Of a DNA stretch of 64,000 bases, positions 59,271 to 64,000 are shown piece after piece. Under the pieces are notes generated by a model that worked only from the letters and a program-made list of their open reading frames with translations, was not told the DNA's origin and searched no databases. Source of the stretch: JBOEGW01 sp050633625 (lineage in GTDB: Bacteria > Pseudomonadota > Alphaproteobacteria > Rhodobacterales > Rhodobacteraceae). Within the stretch, counting starts at the first letter, position 1. Each line of letters begins with the position of its first letter. Where the stretch lies: the NCBI GenBank assembly GCA_050633625.1, contig JBOEGW010000003.1, positions 434,001 to 498,000 on the forward strand, written 5' to 3'. The translations under genes and the position numbers were made by a program.

Positions 59271-60172
59271 CAGCGACGTTCCTTTAGAGTTGTCAGCGCC
59301 GCTTGGCGCGTGGCGACATAGGCAACCGCCCCCGCAAGCGGAGGAATCAAAAGCGGCAAGAGCCAGTGCCAACCTTGAAAGCCAAGCCCCGTCAGGAAGC
59401 CACCTTGTGCATTGGCAGAGGGCAAAAGCAGAATCGCGATCATCCCCAGCACCATCCCGGCAATAGCCCCCATGACGGCACGCGCTGTATACCGGCGAAC
59501 GAACGCCCCGGCGATATAATCGTCGCGCGCGCCCACAAGGCGCAGCACCCGGATCACTTGCGCATTCGCAGCCAAGGCGGAATTGGCGGCCAAAGTGATC
59601 ATCACGGCGGTAGTGGCTGCGATCAGCAGTATCGAAATCAAGCTCAGCGCCCGCAAACGGCTGGCCGCACGCACGAGGGGTTCGCGCCAACGTGTGTGAT
59701 CATCGAGCACCGCACCGGGCGCCTCGCCCATAAGTCGTGCTCGCAACCCATCGGAATCATATCCGCCCTTGTCCTCGAGAACCTCAATCAAACGAGGCAC
59801 TGGCAGAGCATCCAGCGGCAGATCCGGGCCGAACCACGGCTCAAGAAGTGCGCTTTGTTCCTCGTCTGACAGAACCCGCGCAGAAGCAACGCCGGGCGTT
59901 GTTTCAAGGATTGCGAGCACGGCTGTGACCTGTCCGTCCACCTGCCCATCAGGCGCGGAAATTCGAATTGTCGAGGATTGGGCCAGCGCTTCACCCCATT
60001 TTTCGGCAAGCCGTCCCGTTGCCAAGGAGAGCGCCAGCGCGAAGACCGCCAAAAACGTCATGGCGGCGGAGGCAAACACTGTGAGGCGGGCGGTAAATCC
60101 GGTGGGAGGCACGACCCGATCCGATTGCCCATCCCCTGTCAGGCGCATCAACAATGACATAAGTTTCTTCAC
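59270..60172 (-). CDS. ftsX: Cell division protein FtsX (ABC permease)
   Basis: A 300-residue membrane partner of FtsE with four helices (first ASAAMTFLAVFALALSLATG; others in the last 130 residues) and a large periplasmic loop (about 55-170) that in other bacteria activates amidases. RVLRLVGARDDYIAGAFVRRY is the coupling region. GTG start at 60172, overlapping the ftsE stop by four bases. Contig ends of the family are as expected. Confidence 0.94.
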   Translation of the reverse strand: MKKLMSLLMRLTGDGQSDRVVPPTGFTARLTVFASAAMTFLAVFALALSLATGRLAEKWGEALAQSSTIRISAPDGQVDGQVTAVLAILETTPGVASARVLSDEEQSALLEPWFGPDLPLDALPVPRLIEVLEDKGGYDSDGLRARLMGEAPGAVLDDHTRWREPLVRAASRLRALSLISILLIAATTAVMITLAANSALAANAQVIRVLRLVGARDDYIAGAFVRRYTARAVMGAIAGMVLGMIAILLLPSANAQGGFLTGLGFQGWHWLLPLLIPPLAGAVAYVATRQAALTTLKERR

Positions 60173-60852
60173 AAATCCGCCCCCGCAAGTTGCAACCGTT
60201 GGTTCGAGATCCGCAAAACGCGGGCTTGAACTTGGCTCTTGGCGGATCGGATCAGGTTCATGTCGTGTGTGGCAATCAACACAGTCTTGCCCATGCGGTT
60301 TAGCTCAACAAGCAATTGCAAAAGCCGCAACGACATTTCCCAATCGACATTCCCCGTTGGCTCATCCGCAAGAATAACTTCTGGCGACATGATGATGGCA
60401 CGGGCCAGCGCGGCGCGTTGACGTTCCCCGCCCGACAGTTCTGGCGGACGGGCGTTTTGTTGCGCCTCAAGCCCAACCCAGCGCAGCAACTCCCCCAGAC
60501 CGCTTTCGTCAGACGGGCGCCCAGCGACCATTAAAGGAAGGGCAATGTTCTCAGAGACACTCAAATGATCCAAAAATTGACAATCTTGGTGAACGACACC
60601 AACCCGGCGGCGGACTTCTGCAATCTCATCACGCCCCATGGTGCGGGTATCGTGATCAAACAACGCCACGCGCCCCTGCGTTGCGATCATTTCACCGTAA
60701 CACAGCTTAATGAGCGTTGTTTTTCCTGCGCCAGATGGGCCTGTCAGAAAGTGAAATGATCCCGGCGCCAGCTTGAGCGAAAGGTCCGACAGCAGTGTTG
60801 TGCCACCATATCCATAGGAGACTTCCTCGAACTCAATCACGCCACACCCCAT
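60169..60852 (-). CDS. ftsE: Cell division ATP-binding protein FtsE
   Basis: A 227-residue ABC ATPase controlling septal peptidoglycan hydrolysis with FtsX. Walker A GPSGAGKTT at 38-46, signature LSGGERQRAALARA, Walker B VILADEPTGNVD. The start is either ATG at 60852 or GTG at 60840 (MIEFEEVSYGYGG, closer to typical family starts). It is divergent from the zinc-ribbon gene. Confidence 0.95.
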   Translation of the reverse strand: MGCGVIEFEEVSYGYGGTTLLSDLSLKLAPGSFHFLTGPSGAGKTTLIKLCYGEMIATQGRVALFDHDTRTMGRDEIAEVRRRVGVVHQDCQFLDHLSVSENIALPLMVAGRPSDESGLGELLRWVGLEAQQNARPPELSGGERQRAALARAIIMSPEVILADEPTGNVDWEMSLRLLQLLVELNRMGKTVLIATHDMNLIRSAKSQVQARVLRISNQRLQLAGADL

Positions 60853-61005
60853 TCTCGATTGAGGACAGTTTTGCCTCAGTCAGACGATTGTTGCAATCAC
60901 GCGATTTCAAAGGTTTGATTTTCCATGGTTTCATGCGCATATTGGGCGCGGGTCAGGGATGATGCTTGGGCGTTTGCCAAGCCAAAAACGAGGACTTGGA
61001 GCGAA

Positions 61006-61974
61006 ATGCGACTGGTTTGTCCGAATTGTGGTGCACAGTATGAAGTAGATGATCGCGTGGTGCCAGACGCCGGGCGAGATGTTCAATGCTCCAACTGTGG
61101 CCATGCGTGGTTTCAACGCTCAGCGCGGGCCTTGGCTGAAGAAACCGACACGCCCGAAGAACCACACACGCCTGACGAGTTGCCTTCCGAGGACGATGCA
61201 CCCAGCGAGACCGTTCAAGACACACCGGAGCCGCCCCTTCAAGACGAAGACGCCTATGAAGACGAGGAAGACGAAGGCCCCGGCCCCAATATCGATATGC
61301 CAAGACCGGCGCTTGATGACAGCGTGCGCAACATCCTGGAGGAAGAAGCGGCCTTTGAAATGCAGGCCCGCGCGCAGGATGGCGGCAATGTGGAAACGCA
61401 ACCGGACCTTGGCCTAGATAGCCAGCCCGACCCCGAAGCCGAACGCCGCCGATTGGCGCGCGAACGTATGTCGCGGATGCGCGGTATTGAGTATGGCGAG
61501 AGCTTTGAGCATGAGGTCGCTGAGGAAAACGTACAAACCGCCAGCGCACAGCAAACCGAGACCGCAATTGCCGCTGCTGTCGCCGCATCCCGCGACAAAC
61601 GTGCCGATACACCGCGCCGCGATGTGTTCCCCGATATTGAGGAAATTAATTCGACCCTTGATGGCGGCGATCCGGTTGATCCGGGCAACCTCGGCGCGCA
61701 AGACGTGCAAGGACAACCGCGAAACGGCTTTAAACGTGCTTTTTCCGTTGTGATCATCATCGCTGCGGTGGCCCTCGCGATCTATATGTTCGCGCCTCAA
61801 ATCGCCCAAGCCGTGCCAGCGCTCAAACCAGCGCTGACAGCCTATGTGGACGCCATCAATGGGTTACGATCCGGGGTTGAGGGGATGATGCAAAATACCA
61901 TCGATCAAATTGAGGACGCTGCGCAAACGACAGATGCGTCACCTGCTGCACAGGCCGCTGAGCCAAGCGAATAA
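61006..61974 (+). CDS. Zinc-ribbon membrane protein (MJ0042 type)
   Basis: A 322-residue protein. An N-terminal zinc ribbon (Cys5, Cys8, Cys28, Cys31) of the MJ0042 type is followed by a very acidic, Pro/Glu/Asp-rich disordered region (about 45-225), one helix near residue 245-265 (FSVVIIIAAVALAIYMFAPQIAQAV) and a short tail. The zinc ribbon is on the cytoplasmic side. Conserved next to ftsE in Rhodobacterales as far as I recall; function unknown. ATG at 61006 follows TTGGAGC. Confidence 0.85.
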   Translation: MRLVCPNCGAQYEVDDRVVPDAGRDVQCSNCGHAWFQRSARALAEETDTPEEPHTPDELPSEDDAPSETVQDTPEPPLQDEDAYEDEEDEGPGPNIDMPRPALDDSVRNILEEEAAFEMQARAQDGGNVETQPDLGLDSQPDPEAERRRLARERMSRMRGIEYGESFEHEVAEENVQTASAQQTETAIAAAVAASRDKRADTPRRDVFPDIEEINSTLDGGDPVDPGNLGAQDVQGQPRNGFKRAFSVVIIIAAVALAIYMFAPQIAQAVPALKPALTAYVDAINGLRSGVEGMMQNTIDQIEDAAQTTDASPAAQAAEPSE

Positions 61975-61977
61975 GCC

Positions 61978-64000
61978 TCAGAACTGATCCAACAGCCGCT
62001 CGATATAGTCGCGCTCAACTTGCGGGCGGTCGGTTTCGCCGGATCGGCGCCGCAGCTCTTCTAGCAACTCCTGAGCCCGGCGATACAAATCTTCATTGTC
62101 CTCAAGAGGAGAATCAGACCCCAGAGCGCCTTGCGAGCTTGGGTTGCGCCCAAGCGGATCACGGCGTTCTGTGCCGCCGGGTTGCCCCGGTTGCGCGCCT
62201 TGGGCTTGGCCTTGCTGGTTTTCGGCTTCACGGCGCATTGCATCATCAAGATTGCGCATCCCTTCGCGCATGGCTTCCATCGCATCCGCCTGACGGTCCA
62301 ATGCACGAGATGTTTCGCCCTCCTCAAGCGCATTTGCCGCGTCCTCCATGGCGCGCCCTGCCTCGTCAAGCGCCTCGCGCGCCGCGTCGCCTTCTTCGGT
62401 ACCCGCACCGGGCAGGTTTTGGCGCTGGCGATCAAGGGCGCCTTCTAAGTCGCGTTGCCGCTGGCTGAGCGAACGCTGTTGGCCCGCGCCCTCTCCATCC
62501 TCGCCATTTTCGCCCCGGCTCTGGCCTTGGCCATTTTGCTGTTCGCCTGATTGCTCGCCCTGTTGCCCTTCGCCTTGCTCCCCCGGCTCTGAGGGCGCGC
62601 CATTTTGCGGCATACCATCTTCACCCTCTTGCTGACCAAAGGTCTCATCAGAAAGGTCGCGTTGTTGGCGCAGGGTATCACTGAGACCTTCCATGGCTTG
62701 CTGGCCGGGAGACTGTTGTCCTTCCCCCGCCCCCCCTTCGGCAACTTGCATGTTCTCAGTCAGCTGACGCAGCATTTCGAGCATCTGCGCCGCGTCTTCC
62801 ATGCGGCCTTCGCGCAGGGCGTCTTCGATTTGGTTCATCAAATCTTGCAAGTCCTGCTGCGACATTTCCATGGTCTCGCCAGCGTCGGCCTGCGCCTCGC
62901 CGTCTTCGCCCGCGCGCTCAGCCAATTGCCGCATGTAGTCATCCATCGCGCCGCGAAGCTCGTCCATCAACTCGGACATTTCATCGGGTGTCGCTCCCTG
63001 ACGCATGGCCTCTGCGACCCGTTCTTGCGCGCGGCGCAGGCGTTCTTTGGCATCCAGAAGCGATCCGTCTTCGATCTCAACTGCCAAATCCCAAAGCGCC
63101 TGAGCGACGCTGTCGCGCGCCTCACGAGAAAAGCCCTCCGCCTCCAAATCCCGAACCAACGTGCGCAGTTTCAAATACTGCACTTCTTTTGGGAAAACCC
63201 CTTCCGGGTGGGCAGAAATCGCCCGCAAAACCCGCGCCACACGCGGGGCATTTTGCGCCGTCCACAAAATATCGCGCCGTTGTTCCACCAAAGCGCGCGC
63301 GAGCGGGTCGAGAAACCGCCTCCCCGGAAGCGCGATCACCATGGGCGCAGAACTGCCCGTTTGCCCGTTGGCATCCATGGCTGTGAAGGTCAGCACGACC
63401 GGAAGCTCAGCCCATGGATGATCCGCGAAATTTTCAACCAACCGTTCCTCAAACGCGCTGCGATCCCCGCGAAATGGCATCGGTAAATCAACTGCGATAT
63501 CCTCGCGCGGCTCTGGTGGGGCGCTTAGACCATACCGTTGATCCACTGCATCAAGTTTGAGCGCGAAGGTGGCCTGTCCGCTTGTGACGCCATAGTCGTC
63601 CACGGCCAGAAACCCTTGGGACATCTCGCCATCAAGCGCTCGCTCTAGCTCATCTACGGGTTCAATCTGGGGGGGCGTATCGGCGCGCGCCGTAATCTCC
63701 CAGCTGTCCGCGCCAATCTCCAACGTCCCGTCCTTGTCCACCACAAACAGCCGTGTCGGCAGGGCATCCTCAGTCGTCTCAGCGCTCCAAGGTTCACGCA
63801 CCTTGATCGCACCGATCCGCCCGTAAAGGCGCAATGTTATACGTGACCCGGCGGGCACCTCAAAGGTGCCGGGGGGCTGATCTGCGAGGTAGAGGGTGGG
63901 CTTGCCGGTGTAGGCGGGCGGCTCGATCCAGCCTTCCCAACTGTATTCCTCGGCCACTTGTGTGCCCGCGCTGGGGATCAAATCGTTGAGGTTTGTGGGC
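61978..64000 (-). CDS. TIGR02302/DUF4175 family membrane protein, N-terminus beyond the window
   Basis: About 674 residues are visible; the frame stays open to the right edge, so the N-terminal part (with membrane helices in this family) is missing. Visible are the periplasmic domain (AEEYSWEGWIEPPAYTGKPTLYL), a helical region (RALVEQRRDILWTAQNAPRVARVLRAISAHPEGVF), coiled-coil segments and a Gln/Gly/Glu-rich stretch (about 435-520 of the visible part), then a final helical end. No enzymatic function known. It is convergent with the zinc-ribbon gene, three bases apart. Confidence 0.9.
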   Translation of the reverse strand, partial: PTNLNDLIPSAGTQVAEEYSWEGWIEPPAYTGKPTLYLADQPPGTFEVPAGSRITLRLYGRIGAIKVREPWSAETTEDALPTRLFVVDKDGTLEIGADSWEITARADTPPQIEPVDELERALDGEMSQGFLAVDDYGVTSGQATFALKLDAVDQRYGLSAPPEPREDIAVDLPMPFRGDRSAFEERLVENFADHPWAELPVVLTFTAMDANGQTGSSAPMVIALPGRRFLDPLARALVEQRRDILWTAQNAPRVARVLRAISAHPEGVFPKEVQYLKLRTLVRDLEAEGFSREARDSVAQALWDLAVEIEDGSLLDAKERLRRAQERVAEAMRQGATPDEMSELMDELRGAMDDYMRQLAERAGEDGEAQADAGETMEMSQQDLQDLMNQIEDALREGRMEDAAQMLEMLRQLTENMQVAEGGAGEGQQSPGQQAMEGLSDTLRQQRDLSDETFGQQEGEDGMPQNGAPSEPGEQGEGQQGEQSGEQQNGQGQSRGENGEDGEGAGQQRSLSQRQRDLEGALDRQRQNLPGAGTEEGDAAREALDEAGRAMEDAANALEEGETSRALDRQADAMEAMREGMRNLDDAMRREAENQQGQAQGAQPGQPGGTERRDPLGRNPSSQGALGSDSPLEDNEDLYRRAQELLEELRRRSGETDRPQVERDYIERLLDQF

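Overview
The window looks like a chromosomal segment from an alphaproteobacterium of the Rhodobacterales (Roseobacter-type). This rests on an Mcl1-type malyl-CoA/beta-methylmalyl-CoA lyase (ethylmalonyl-CoA pathway), a TIGR02302/DUF4175-type protein, an ftsE-ftsX-plsC operon, an accD-x-folC operon, RTX proteins with a PrtD-type exporter, and GC-rich genes packed with 1-4 base stop/start overlaps. It is mostly core genome. I see no insertion sequence, prophage, integrase, CRISPR array or rRNA. One tRNA gene is present.

Layout. 0-2.6 kb: ankyrin protein and the glnK-amtB ammonium module. 2.9-8.3 kb: a class A penicillin-binding protein and a type I secretion ABC transporter/adaptor pair. 8.3-11.2 kb: RidA, glycerophosphodiesterase, a FemAB-like acyltransferase and DUF302. 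11.4-15.4 kb: peroxiredoxin, divergent from a tightly coupled operon (ferredoxin reductase, rsmD, two tandem YcxB-like membrane proteins, a HAD phosphatase). 15.4-23.6 kb: map, sfsA, a CinA-N/GNAT/AhpD-like/OmpA run, TetR divergent from a cytochrome-b-like membrane protein, LysR and GST. 23.6-27.7 kb: FadH-type dienoyl-CoA reductase and lineage-specific unknowns. 27.8-36.4 kb: CPBP protease, accD, folC, a secreted rhodanese plus LysM pair, zapE, an MFS carrier, Lrp and tRNA-Met. 36.6-38 kb: mscS and mscL. 38-42.6 kb: pheS-ASCH-pheT-ytoQ operon. 42.8-47.5 kb: OmpA-like envelope protein, rpmI-rplT, pyk, N-formylglutamate amidohydrolase and DUF1244. 47.7-49.2 kb: an RTX protein with an N-terminal membrane anchor. 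49.4-55.5 kb: DODA-type dioxygenase, trypsin-like protease, a dgcN-dgcA-dat D-amino-acid operon and mcl1. 55.6-57.4 kb: an AraC-DUF1801-GyrI cassette. 57.5-64 kb: accA, ftsEX-plsC, a zinc-ribbon membrane protein and the 3' part of a TIGR02302 gene cut by the window edge.

The most notable points are: (1) the dgcN-dgcA-dat operon, which combines the recently described N-acetyl-D-glutamate route with a D-amino-acid transaminase; (2) a dispersed hairpin-plus-AT-tail element lying just after same-strand genes, one copy of which has been read into the C-terminus of dgcN; (3) a 14-repeat (126-residue) super-period inside the RTX protein; (4) an ASCH-domain gene wedged between pheS and pheT; (5) several palindromes placed as operators for the local TetR, LysR and dgc genes; (6) a TTG-started map gene whose ribosome-binding site sits in the loop of a GC hairpin.
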